DNA from: Dinoroseobacter sp.
GTDB taxonomy: Bacteria > Pseudomonadota > Alphaproteobacteria > Rhodobacterales > Rhodobacteraceae
Assembly (NCBI GenBank): GCA_017643385.1
Contig: JAEPNN010000011.1
Coordinates: 1-64,000 of the forward strand
Direction of reading: 5' to 3'
DNA: 64,000 nucleotides
Below, piece after piece: positions 43,517-52,484 of the stretch. The notes under the pieces were generated by a model. It saw only the letters and a program-made list of their open reading frames with translations, was not told the origin of the DNA and made no database searches. A program made the translations under genes and the position numbers. Numbering within the stretch: the first letter of the stretch is position 1; the number at the start of each line of letters is the position of its first letter.

Positions 43517-44695
43517 ATGACCGATTGGAACACCCGCACCAAGCTTGTGCATGCCGGTACGCGGCGCAGTCAGTACAATGAAGTCTCAGAAGCGATCTTT
43601 CTGACCCAAGGGTTTGTTTATGACACCGCGGAAGATGCCGAAGCGCGCTTCATCGAAACCGGTCCGGACGAATACATCTACGCACGCTACGGCAACCCGA
43701 CGGTGCGGATGTTCGAGGAACGCATCGCCGCGCTGGAAGGGACCGAGGACGCTTTTGCGACGGCATCAGGCATGGCGGCGGTCAATGGGGCTATGACCTC
43801 GATGCTGCGGGCGGGTGATCACGTGGTCTCAGCGCGCGCGCTCTTTGGATCATGTCTGTATATTCTTGAAGACATCCTGACCCGCTACGGGGTCGAGGTG
43901 ACTTTCGTGGACGGTACCGATCTTGACCAATGGAAGGCCGCAATCCGTTCGGATACGAAAGCCGTTTTCTTTGAGTCGCTGTCCAATCCGACGCTTGAGG
44001 TGATTGATATCAAGAGTGTCGCGGAGCTTGCGCATGCAGTTGGCGCGACGGTGGTTGTGGACAATGTCTTTGCCACACCGGTCTTCTCGCGCGCGGTGGA
44101 ACTGGGGGCTGATGTCGTTGTGTATTCGGCAACCAAGCATATCGATGGGCAGGGGCGGTGTCTTGGCGGTGTCATCTGTGCCAGCCGCGACTTCATTCGC
44201 AAAACGGCGGAACCTTATCTGAAACATACCGGCGGTGCGCTTAGCCCATTCAATGCCTGGGTGATGCTGAAAGGGATGGAAACGCTGGATCTGCGGTGCA
44301 GGGCACAAGCAGATACGGCACTGGCGATCGCGCAAGCCGTGCAGGGGCACGAAAAACTCGCAAATACCATTTATCCGCACCTTGCAGATCATCCTCAGCA
44401 TGCACTTGCCATGGAGACGATGGAAAAAGGCGGCACGGTTCTGTCGCTGGACATCAAAGGCGGCAAAGACGCCGCGTTCCGGTTTTTGAATGCGCTTCAG
44501 ATCGTAACGATCTCCAACAATTTGGGCGATGCGAAATCCATCGCAACGCACCCGACCACGACCACGCATCAGCGGCTCACGGATGCGCAACGCGCCTCGC
44601 TTGGCATTACAGATGGCCTCGTGCGGTTCTCGGTCGGACTGGAAGATACGCAAGATCTGATTGCAGATGTGCTTGCAGGTCTCGACGCGGTTTGA
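43517..44695 (+). CDS. metZ: O-succinylhomoserine sulfhydrylase
   Basis: The start is ATG 43517 after CAGGAGA; the longer open frame from 43352 would run through the riboswitch. The 392-residue PLP enzyme has TRRSQYNEVSEAIFLTQGFVYD, YARYGNPT, the PLP-Lys motif SATKHIDGQGR and TTTHQRLTDAQRASLGITDGLVR near the C terminus, all of the Cys/Met-metabolism family in its MetZ form. It makes homocysteine from O-succinylhomoserine and sulfide in methionine synthesis. Regulation by SAM is expected through the leader. Confidence 0.95.
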   Translation: MTDWNTRTKLVHAGTRRSQYNEVSEAIFLTQGFVYDTAEDAEARFIETGPDEYIYARYGNPTVRMFEERIAALEGTEDAFATASGMAAVNGAMTSMLRAGDHVVSARALFGSCLYILEDILTRYGVEVTFVDGTDLDQWKAAIRSDTKAVFFESLSNPTLEVIDIKSVAELAHAVGATVVVDNVFATPVFSRAVELGADVVVYSATKHIDGQGRCLGGVICASRDFIRKTAEPYLKHTGGALSPFNAWVMLKGMETLDLRCRAQADTALAIAQAVQGHEKLANTIYPHLADHPQHALAMETMEKGGTVLSLDIKGGKDAAFRFLNALQIVTISNNLGDAKSIATHPTTTTHQRLTDAQRASLGITDGLVRFSVGLEDTQDLIADVLAGLDAV

Positions 44696-44703
44696 TCTGG
44701 AAT

Positions 44704-44776
44704 TTGGCGGTTCGCTTTACGCATGCGCCCGCAGTCCTTTCGGACACCTCTGGCTGGTGCGGCACAGAACCGCCAA
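44704..44776. repeat. Long-range inverted repeat between metZ and the amidotransferase gene
   Basis: TTGGCGGTTC (44704-44713) is the exact reverse complement of GAACCGCCAA (44767-44776), with 53 bases between that contain a small GTCC/GGAC hairpin. It occupies the gap after the metZ stop and might be a 3' structure or transcript processing site. Confidence 0.5.
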
Positions 44777-44827
44777 TGGCACGAGGGTGATGGACAAAGC
44801 CCTCTTTGCCACGCGACAAAGGTTCCC

Positions 44828-45562
44828 ATGAAGACAACGCTGATCTTGCAACTGCGCCCCGAAGACGAAGCGGCCGATGGTGAGTTTGAAGCCATGCTGC
44901 GCAAGTCCGGTCTTTCCGCAGAACAAACCACGCGCGTGCGGCTGGATCAAAACGCAGACGTGAGCGGCCTTGAGCTGAACAACTTCTGTTCCGTGATCGT
45001 TGGCGGAGGGCCGGGATGCGTGTCTGACGATCCCGCCACGAAAGACCCGGTGGAAGCGCAGATCGAAGCCTCGATTTTGTCCATGATGCCAGAGATCACC
45101 GAACGGGATATTCCGTATCTGGGATGCTGCTACGGCATCGGCGTCCTTGCCCATCATCTGGGTGCTGATGTGTCAAAGAAGGCCTATGGCGAGCCGATTG
45201 GCGCTGTGCCCTGCCACATCACCGAAGACGGCGCACGCGATCCGTTGCTGGCCGATCTTCCAGACAGGTTTGACGCATTCGTCGGCCATAAGGAAGCGGT
45301 GCAAAACTTACCGGCCGGCGCCGCACATCTGGTTTCCTCCGACCCCTGCCCGTTTCAGATGATCCGTTACAAGCAGAACGTTTATGCCACGCAATTCCAT
45401 CCCGAAGCCGACGGACAGGAGTTCGCGAACCGTATCCGCATCTACCGCAACAAGGGATACTTTGCGCCAGAAGAGGCCGAGAGCCTGACCGCGCAATGCC
45501 TGGCAGAAAATGTGCATGTCCCGGAAATGATTTTGCGAAATTTCGTAACCGCCTATTCCTGA
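44828..45562 (+). CDS. Class I glutamine amidotransferase-like protein
   Basis: The start is ATG 44828 (MKTTLILQLRPEDE). The 244-residue domain resembles GMP-synthase-type amidotransferases: VIVGGGPGCVSDD, the nucleophile region YLGCCYGIGVL, FVGHKEAV and the ATQFHPEADGQEF His-Glu pair. The second-Cys GCCYG rather than GxCxG-H is typical of its own branch. The acceptor of ammonia is unknown and no synthetase partner is adjacent. It may be co-transcribed with metZ. Confidence 0.88.
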   Translation: MKTTLILQLRPEDEAADGEFEAMLRKSGLSAEQTTRVRLDQNADVSGLELNNFCSVIVGGGPGCVSDDPATKDPVEAQIEASILSMMPEITERDIPYLGCCYGIGVLAHHLGADVSKKAYGEPIGAVPCHITEDGARDPLLADLPDRFDAFVGHKEAVQNLPAGAAHLVSSDPCPFQMIRYKQNVYATQFHPEADGQEFANRIRIYRNKGYFAPEEAESLTAQCLAENVHVPEMILRNFVTAYS

Positions 45563-45700
45563 ACAATTTTTCTTGCTCAGAGTCGTCGCGAAAGTGATCC
45601 GAACGGTCGCCCTAAGCGTATCAGTAGCAAAATCAAGGCTGTCAGTTTCAGCCTAAAACCCCATATGCTGAGTACGAACAGGACGAAGAGGCTGCCTTTC

Positions 45701-46801
45701 ATGAACTTTCACGCTCCGAATATTGATCGTGAGCCCACCGCGATGGAGGCTGCCGATGCCCTGGCAACTCTGCGGGCTTGGGCGAAAACCGCTGAACCTG
45801 CCGACGTGGCTGCGCTAGAACCTGCGCTGGGTCACCTGATGCCCGGGAGTGTCCCTGACTACCCGGCCATGGCGCGCGCCTACCCCGAGGAATTCGTGGT
45901 GGACGCGGCCTATCGCGAGACCTTGCCGGATCTACAGAACGGGCCCGCAAGCTTGATCAAGGGCGCGAAACGCCAGATCCAGCATGTCGGTATTTCAAAC
46001 TTTCGCCTACCGGTGCGCTTCCAGACCCGGGGCGGCGCCCCGCTGATGCTTGAAACATCTGTGACCGGGACTGTCAGTCTCGACGCAGAGAAGAAGGGCA
46101 TCAACATGTCGCGCATCATGCGCAGCTTTTATAAGCACGCTGAAGCAACCTTCAGCTTCGATGTGATCGAAAAAGCTTTGGATGACTACAAGACCGATCT
46201 GGAGAGCTTCGACGCACGCATTCAGATGCGTCTGTCCTTTCCGATGCAGATCGAAAGCCTTCGCTCGGGACTGTCTGGATATCAATATTACGATATCGCG
46301 CTGGAGCTGGTCGAAAAGGCCGGGGTCCGCAAGAAAATCGTACATCTGGATTATGTGTATTCGTCCACCTGCCCGTGCTCGCTGGAGCTGTCAGAGCACG
46401 CGAGACAGTTTCGCGGCCAATTGGCGACGCCACATTCGCAACGCTCCGTGGCGCGCCTGTCGGTCGTCGTCGATGAGGCGGCACCATGCCTGTGGTTTGA
46501 GAACCTGATCGAGGCCGCACGCCGTGCTGTGCCAACCGAAACGCAAGTGATGGTGAAACGCGAAGACGAACAGGCCTTTGCGGAGCTGAACGCGGCAAAC
46601 CCGATTTTTGTTGAAGATGCGGCGCGTCTGTTCGCCGAGCAATTGCAGACCGACCATCGGATCGGCGACTTCCGGGTGGTGGCCAGCCACCAGGAAAGCC
46701 TGCACAGCCATGACGCGGTATCTGTTTTGACGGAAGGCCCTACGTTTGAAGCGGACAGCCTGGACCCTCGCCTGTTCCAGTCGCTGTTTCACGTTGGCTA
46801 A
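45701..46801 (+). CDS. folE2: GTP cyclohydrolase FolE2
   Basis: ATG 45701 (MNFHAPNIDREPTAM) is preferred, with GAAGAGG upstream; ATG 45665 would add 12 residues. The 366-residue product shows the FolE2 (GTP cyclohydrolase IB, COG1469) pattern: FRLPVRFQTRGGAPLMLETSV, INMSRIMRSFYKHAE and the metal-binding SSTCPCSLELSEHARQ. It opens the folate pathway by converting GTP to dihydroneopterin triphosphate. FolE2 does not need zinc and is often under Zur control, but no Zur site was recognised. It works in the same pathway as folB and folP 8-9 kb away. Confidence 0.95.
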   Translation: MNFHAPNIDREPTAMEAADALATLRAWAKTAEPADVAALEPALGHLMPGSVPDYPAMARAYPEEFVVDAAYRETLPDLQNGPASLIKGAKRQIQHVGISNFRLPVRFQTRGGAPLMLETSVTGTVSLDAEKKGINMSRIMRSFYKHAEATFSFDVIEKALDDYKTDLESFDARIQMRLSFPMQIESLRSGLSGYQYYDIALELVEKAGVRKKIVHLDYVYSSTCPCSLELSEHARQFRGQLATPHSQRSVARLSVVVDEAAPCLWFENLIEAARRAVPTETQVMVKREDEQAFAELNAANPIFVEDAARLFAEQLQTDHRIGDFRVVASHQESLHSHDAVSVLTEGPTFEADSLDPRLFQSLFHVG

Positions 46802-46851
46802 ACCATCATTATGCAGCAAAGACGCTCGATTGCAGAGCTTCTGAAGAGCGC

Positions 46852-48546
46852 TTAGCTGTGCTCTTCGGCCGCGATGGCAGCCAACGCCCGATTGTAGGCT
46901 TTGAGCGCGTCCACATGGGTCACAGCCCCGAGCAGTTTGGGGGCAGTCCGTGCGCTTCCGGGTGAAACGACGGGCATGAACCCACCGCCAGCCCCGCGAT
47001 CGAGGATTGGCAACGCCTCTTCCAGCGTTGCACTTGCCGAAAGAAACTTTCCATCCGCGATCATGTCCCAAAGATCGTCTTCAGGGGGTGCGTGCGCATG
47101 ACCAAGGGGCCGCATAATGCGACCGACCCTAACGGTTGCCAGCAGATAGGCCTGCGGACCTGCCGCAAGATGCACGTTGCGATGTTCAAGCTGCGTCAGG
47201 AAGAAAGACCTGTCCACGAGACGCGAAGACACCACTGTGGACAGCGACACCGAGACCATGACGGCGATTCCGGTTTGCCAGTCGCCGGTCAGCTCAAAGA
47301 CGATAAGCGTCGTCGAGATCGGCGCCCCAAGGACTGCCGCGGCAACAGCCCCCATGCCGGCAAGCGCGTAAAGGGTTTCTGAACCGGATACTTCCGGGAA
47401 AACACCCGTGGCCACCAGACCGAAAGCAAGGCCAACGAGGGCACCTATCATCAGTGCTGGGGAAAAGATGCCCCCGCCCATGCGGCCTGTCATGGTGATG
47501 GAAACGGCAATCACTTTGAGCGCTGCAAAAACAATCGCTTCATGCAGCAACAGCGATCCGGTCAGCGCCGCACTTGTCGTCTGATAGCCCACGCCGATGA
47601 TGTGCGGATACCAGATGGCAAGCGCCCCCAGCAGCACGCCAGCCACAGCCGGGCGCAGATATGGCGGCAGACCTGTTGCATCCTGCAAGTAGGTTCCAAT
47701 CTTGTCCGTCAGAAAGACGCTACGCATCAAGACAACGGCGACGATCCCCGAGACCAGGCCGAGGATCAGGAAGGCGGGCAGTTCAACATAGAATGCCAAA
47801 GCGCCACCTTCGGGCGGCAAGGAAAATTCGGTGATATCGCCAAATTCCAGTCGGTTGATGACCGTTCCGGCAACCGATGCGATCACGATGGGGGCAAAGG
47901 CGTGCAGTGCGAAATGGCGCAGGACAACCTCTAGCGCGAAGAGCGCGCCTGCAATGGGCGCGTTAAAGCTTGCGGAGACCGCAGCAGCCACGGCGCAGCC
48001 CAACAGATCACGTCCGGTGATGCCATCTGCGTGCAGACGCGTTGAAACCCAGCTGGAAATGACTGCCGCTAAGTGGACCACAGGCCCTTCGCGGCCCGTC
48101 GACCCGCCTGTGGAAAGGGTGATAAGAGAGGCTGCAGCACTGGCAAGCCCCTCTTTATGCTCCACCCGGCCGTCATTCAGGGCCGCGCCTTCGATCACGT
48201 CGGCAACGCCGCGCGAGCGCCCGTCGCGCGTGGTCCAATGCAGCAACAGCCCCACTGCAAGACCGCCCAGGGTCGGTACAATCAGGAGCCAATACCAAGA
48301 GAGGGTTGCTGCATGGCTCGCAAGTTCACGCACATCATCATGGCCGTAAACAAAAGTCTGAAGCGCGGTGATCCCTTTGCGGAAAAACAAGGCAGCAAAC
48401 CCGGCCGCAATCCCGATCACAAGAGCAATGAACCAGAACTGGACTTGGCTGGGTCCCCTGTGACGGACGACCTGCCAGCCTTGACGCAGCGCGTGCCTTG
48501 CGGCCGTGACTTGGCTTTTCACAGGGTCTGTGCGGTGCTGGGACAC
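46852..48546 (-). CDS. ClC family chloride channel/antiporter with CBS domains
   Basis: 564 residues beginning at a GTG. The membrane part (about 35-430) has the ClC filter regions: GSTGREGPVVHL, with the gating Glu of GREGP, and GGGIFSPALMIGALVG. The cytoplasmic C terminus (about 460-560) is a CBS pair (RVGRIMRPLGHAH, then LPILDRGAGGGFMPVVSP), likely to bind nucleotides. Whether it is a channel or a Cl-/H+ exchanger is open; the external gating Glu suggests either is possible. It lies downstream of recN on the same strand. Confidence 0.94.
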   Translation of the reverse strand: MSQHRTDPVKSQVTAARHALRQGWQVVRHRGPSQVQFWFIALVIGIAAGFAALFFRKGITALQTFVYGHDDVRELASHAATLSWYWLLIVPTLGGLAVGLLLHWTTRDGRSRGVADVIEGAALNDGRVEHKEGLASAAASLITLSTGGSTGREGPVVHLAAVISSWVSTRLHADGITGRDLLGCAVAAAVSASFNAPIAGALFALEVVLRHFALHAFAPIVIASVAGTVINRLEFGDITEFSLPPEGGALAFYVELPAFLILGLVSGIVAVVLMRSVFLTDKIGTYLQDATGLPPYLRPAVAGVLLGALAIWYPHIIGVGYQTTSAALTGSLLLHEAIVFAALKVIAVSITMTGRMGGGIFSPALMIGALVGLAFGLVATGVFPEVSGSETLYALAGMGAVAAAVLGAPISTTLIVFELTGDWQTGIAVMVSVSLSTVVSSRLVDRSFFLTQLEHRNVHLAAGPQAYLLATVRVGRIMRPLGHAHAPPEDDLWDMIADGKFLSASATLEEALPILDRGAGGGFMPVVSPGSARTAPKLLGAVTHVDALKAYNRALAAIAAEEHS

Positions 48547-48639
48547 GCGCGGGGCCTTTTCTAGAAGTTTCGGGGTCTTAGAAGACCTCTTCTTTGTTCA
48601 TATGCGATGTCTGCACGTGCTCCAAGGGGGTGCGCAATG

Positions 48640-50304
48640 CTATCCGCCCAGAAGCTCGCGTGCCTGTGCGCGTGCGGCATCGGTTACACGGTCTCCTGAC
48701 AACATGCGGGCAAGTTCGTCGATACGGTCGGACACGGCAAGCGGGACAACCGTGGACAGCGTGATGTCTGCACCATCTTGGGTTTCGATCCTTTTTTCGA
48801 CGCGCCAATGATGTCCGCCCTTGGCCGCAACCTGCGGCGAGTGCGTTACGACCAGGACCTGTGCACCATCGGCCAATGCGGCAAGGCGCTTTCCGACGGC
48901 GTCCGCTGTGGCGCCGCCGACCCCGCGGTCAATTTCGTCAAAAATCAATGTTTTTGGGTCTTCACCGGCGGCAAGACAGACCTTCAAAGCCAAAAGAAAA
49001 CGCGAAAGTTCACCGCCAGACGCGATCTTGTTGAGGGGCCCTGCCGGAGCACCCGGATTTGTGGCAACGGTGAATGTCACTGTGTCCCGACCCTCTGGTC
49101 CCGGTGGAGCGGTCTCGATAACGGTTTTGAACTGAGCACGTTCCATCTTGAGCGGGGCAAGCTCCGCCGCCATTGCGCTGTCCAGCAGTGCGGCTGCGTC
49201 TTTGCGCGCATTTGTCAGTTGAACAGCCGCGCCTTCATAACGCGCATCCGCGTCTGAAAGTGCCTGGCGCAATTTTCCAATCTCACCTTCACCAGCATCC
49301 AGCGCACTCAGCCGTACCCGCAGATTTTCCGCGAACGTGCCCAGATCATCAGGTTGCACCTGATGCTTCCGTGCAAGCGCCCGGATCGCAAACAGCCGCT
49401 CTTCCGTGCGTTCGAGCTCTAGCGGATCAAAGGAGAGGCTTTGGAGTGTGTCTTCAACTCCAGAAATGGCTTCGGACAATTCCAGCATTGCGCGTGAAAG
49501 CGCCTCAAGTGTCGGATCAAGTCTGCCCTCGGCACGATCTGCCACGGATTCAAGCCATCGTATGGCATCTACGATCTGCCCTTCGGCTCTGTCACCGGTT
49601 AGCGCATAGTGCGCTGCAGTGATGTCATCCCGGATGCGCTCGGCCTGCTGCATAAGCCTGCGGGTCGCATCAAGCTGCGCATCTTCGCCCAGCTCGGGGG
49701 CAAGGCCATCCAGTTCTGCCACCGCATGCCGCAGAAAATCTTCCTCTGCGGCCACTTCCGACAAGGCAGTTTCTGCTTCAATCAAAGCCTTTTCTGCAGC
49801 AATCCGTGTGACCCACGCCGATTTCGTGGCAGCAAGCGGCTCTGCAATTCCGGCATAGGCGTCGAGCAATCGACGATGTCCTTTGGGATCAAGCAGTCCG
49901 CGATCGTCATGCTGTCCGTGCAATTCCACCAGCGTTTCACCAATGCTGCGGAGGGTGGCAGCTGTTACACTTTTATCGTTAACACGCGCCGTTTTTCGAC
50001 CTTCCGCAGTTTGACTGCGCGCGATGATTAACTCGCCATCTTCCAAGTCGATCCCGACTTCTGCCAAGAGCGTTTCGGCTGGATGACCTTCAGACAAGTG
50101 AAAAACCGCGGTCACCTCAGCCCGACTGGCCCCTTGTCGCACCAAATCGCCGCGACCACGCCAGCCGAGCACGGCACCAAGCGCGTCAAGCAGTATGGAT
50201 TTGCCTGCTCCGGTTTCCCCGGTCAGCACGTTTAATCCCGGCTGAAACGCAATGTCCAACCGATCAATGATCAGGATGTCCCGGATTTCCAAGCTGAGCA
50301 GCAT
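48640..50304 (-). CDS. recN: DNA repair protein RecN
   Basis: The start is ATG 50304 (MLLSLEIRDILIIDRLDI); the upstream extension is not homologous. The 554-residue SMC-like ATPase has Walker A TGETGAGKS (28-36), a long coiled-coil middle and, at the C terminus, ASGGELSRFLLALK (ABC signature) and LIFDEIDRGVGG (Walker B). It acts in recombination repair of double-strand breaks. It follows bamD on the same strand with a 31-base gap, a conserved ftsZ-lpxC-bamD-recN order. Confidence 0.97.
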   Translation of the reverse strand: MLLSLEIRDILIIDRLDIAFQPGLNVLTGETGAGKSILLDALGAVLGWRGRGDLVRQGASRAEVTAVFHLSEGHPAETLLAEVGIDLEDGELIIARSQTAEGRKTARVNDKSVTAATLRSIGETLVELHGQHDDRGLLDPKGHRRLLDAYAGIAEPLAATKSAWVTRIAAEKALIEAETALSEVAAEEDFLRHAVAELDGLAPELGEDAQLDATRRLMQQAERIRDDITAAHYALTGDRAEGQIVDAIRWLESVADRAEGRLDPTLEALSRAMLELSEAISGVEDTLQSLSFDPLELERTEERLFAIRALARKHQVQPDDLGTFAENLRVRLSALDAGEGEIGKLRQALSDADARYEGAAVQLTNARKDAAALLDSAMAAELAPLKMERAQFKTVIETAPPGPEGRDTVTFTVATNPGAPAGPLNKIASGGELSRFLLALKVCLAAGEDPKTLIFDEIDRGVGGATADAVGKRLAALADGAQVLVVTHSPQVAAKGGHHWRVEKRIETQDGADITLSTVVPLAVSDRIDELARMLSGDRVTDAARAQARELLGG

Positions 50305-50335
50305 CGCCCGGCGACCTTCCGTCAGAGCGTCTAGA

Positions 50336-51175
50336 TTAAAGCCATTCGCCGCGGACTGTTCTACGGTACAGTTCCCGCAGCCAGCCGGTTGCCTCGGCCT
50401 CAGGTGCAAGCCCGCGAGTGGTCAGCAGGTTGAACCCGTCTTGATACCATTCCGTCGACTGGAAGTTATGGCCCAGAATTGCACCAGCGGTTTGCGCCTC
50501 CGCCTCCAACCCAAGCGACAGATATGCTTCGATCAGGCGATACAGCGCTTCGGCACTGTGCGTCGTGGTCCCAAACTCCTCGACGACGACGCGGAAACGA
50601 TTGATGGCCGCCATAAAGTGATCGCGCTTAAGATAGTAGCGTCCGATCTCCATTTCCTTGGCCGCCAGATGGTCGAATGCCAGGTCGAACTTCAGCATCG
50701 CTGAACGCGCCCATTCGCTGTCGGGATAATTTTCGATCACGACACGCAGCGATTGCAGTGCCTGAAAAGTCAGACCCTGATCACGTCCGATCTCATCAAT
50801 CTGATCGTAGTAGGAAAGTGCCAACAAATATTGTGCGTAAGCCGCATCTTGATCCCCCGGATAGAAATCGAGGAAGCGCTGCGCACTGGCACGGCTTTGT
50901 TCGAAGTCTCGGTCACGGTGGTAGGAAAATGCCTGCATGATCAGGGCACGGCTGGCCAGCTCCGAATAGGGATACAAGCGTTCAACCTCACCAAAGAGTG
51001 ACGCGGCCTCTTCCGGATCATTCTCGGCCAGTTCAAACTCAGCGCGATCAAATATCTCGCGGGCCGTGAAACTTTCCAGAGGACGTTCATCGTCGCCCCC
51101 GGCGCCACAAGCGGCAAGAAAGAACGCCAGCAACAGTGGCGAGACCTGCGAAATGCGATTGCCCGGAAGCTTCAT
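50336..51175 (-). CDS. bamD: Outer membrane protein assembly factor BamD
   Basis: ATG 51175 is preferred because AAGGTG lies at the right distance upstream; an in-frame GTG at 51184 is too close. The 279-residue lipoprotein has a signal peptide with LLLAFFLAAC, then TPR repeats of the BamD type (AREIFDRAEFELAENDPEEAASLFGEVERLYPYSE-like, cut here into FDRAEFELAENDPEEA). It is an essential part of the BAM complex that inserts beta-barrel proteins in the outer membrane. Confidence 0.95.
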   Translation of the reverse strand: MKLPGNRISQVSPLLLAFFLAACGAGGDDERPLESFTAREIFDRAEFELAENDPEEAASLFGEVERLYPYSELASRALIMQAFSYHRDRDFEQSRASAQRFLDFYPGDQDAAYAQYLLALSYYDQIDEIGRDQGLTFQALQSLRVVIENYPDSEWARSAMLKFDLAFDHLAAKEMEIGRYYLKRDHFMAAINRFRVVVEEFGTTTHSAEALYRLIEAYLSLGLEAEAQTAGAILGHNFQSTEWYQDGFNLLTTRGLAPEAEATGWLRELYRRTVRGEWL

Positions 51176-51299
51176 GCGCCCCACACCTTTCGTTGGCCAT
51201 CATCGGCCACAACCCTCTTTCGCGTTGTCCTAACACAGAAAAACGCACTGCAAAATGTCTGAGTGTGTGTTTTTTGCGCAGTCGGACGCTTGCTGCCGA

Positions 51300-52220
51300 T
51301 CAATCGACCAGCGCGAGATCATCCTGCGTCAGATGAGCACCCGGCAGCTGCGCTGAAATCTGCGGGCCGCAGGTTTCGATTTGCACGGCGCGCGGGTCAG
51401 CAAAGAGCGCGTGCAACAGACGATTTGTCACTGCATGACCGGCCTTCACGCCCGTGTAGCGTCCGATAATGGGGGCGCCTGCAAGTGCAAGATCGCCAAG
51501 CGCATCAAGCATTTTATGACGCACGGCTTCATCTGCGTGACGCAGACCACCTGGGCTCAATATCTGGTCACCCTCTACGACAACTGCGTTCTCATAACTT
51601 CCACCCAAGGCAAGCCCTGCTGCGCGCATTGCGGCAACATCTGCCTGACGGCAGAAAGTCCGGCTGTCGCATAGCTCACGCACGAAACTGCCATTCGCAA
51701 GATTCAGGGTTTTGTTCTGGGTGCCAATCGCTTCGTCCGCAAAATCGATATGGAAACGCATTTCCATGGTCTCAGCGGGTTCCAAGCGGGCGAAGCCGTC
51801 GCCGACGCGGACCTCAACAGGTTTGAGAACACGCAACGCCTGAACAGGTGCGTCAAGTTCGCGAACACCACGGTCCAGAATAGCCGCTACGAATTTTGCA
51901 GAGGAGCCATCAAGGATCGGGACCTCAGGGCCATCAATTTCGATAATGGCGTTCTGGATCCCACAACCGGCGAGCGCTGCCATGATGTGCTCAATTGTGG
52001 AAACGGACACACCACTTTCATTTTCGATCTTTGTGCAGAGCCGTGCATCCGAAACCATATTCCAGCGCGCTGCTATCATACGGTCGCCGTGGTCGATGTC
52101 TGTACGACGAAACCAGATGCCCGTTTCTGCAGACGCAGGATTGACGATCATCATTGCTGGGATACCGGAATGTAGCCCAACCCCTTCGAACCGCACTGGC
52201 GATTTAACCGTCTTCTGCAC
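51300..52220 (-). CDS. lpxC: UDP-3-O-acyl-N-acetylglucosamine deacetylase
   Basis: 306 residues from a GTG with AAGGGG upstream. LpxC signatures: VRFEGVGLHSG, STIEHIMAALAG with the zinc His, and HKMLDALGDLALAG with the second His-Asp site and catalytic region, plus NRLLHALFAD. It commits UDP-acyl-GlcNAc to lipid A. It lies downstream of ftsZ, separated by the ftsZ terminator, a placement widely conserved in proteobacteria. Confidence 0.97.
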   Translation of the reverse strand: MQKTVKSPVRFEGVGLHSGIPAMMIVNPASAETGIWFRRTDIDHGDRMIAARWNMVSDARLCTKIENESGVSVSTIEHIMAALAGCGIQNAIIEIDGPEVPILDGSSAKFVAAILDRGVRELDAPVQALRVLKPVEVRVGDGFARLEPAETMEMRFHIDFADEAIGTQNKTLNLANGSFVRELCDSRTFCRQADVAAMRAAGLALGGSYENAVVVEGDQILSPGGLRHADEAVRHKMLDALGDLALAGAPIIGRYTGVKAGHAVTNRLLHALFADPRAVQIETCGPQISAQLPGAHLTQDDLALVD

Positions 52221-52421
52221 AGATCACCCCTTGTCCCTCGCGTCGGCAATACCTGCCTGTCCGCGACCTTCGGTCAGAGACCCCCCAGTCCCTGCAATTC
52301 GTCTTAGCTTTGCGGGCGGTTATATCTCAACTCAATCTTTGCAACGGTGTGAAACATGGCCATTCTGTGTCAGCGAAAACCCGCTTAGAACATTTTTGAG
52401 ACAATTCAAAAATCTGAAAAC

Positions 52422-52450
52422 AAAGAAAAAACCGCCCCTTTCGAGGCGGT
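52422..52450 (-). terminator. Rho-independent terminator after ftsZ
   Basis: On the minus strand ACCGCC (52445-52450), an eight-base loop and GGCGGT (52431-52436) are followed by a T-rich run (TTTTTCTTT, 52422-52430). It begins 35 bases after the ftsZ stop and should end the ftsZ transcript before lpxC. Confidence 0.9.
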
Positions 52451-52484
52451 CTAACAGTTTCACACTACGAGGTACTTTTTTAGG

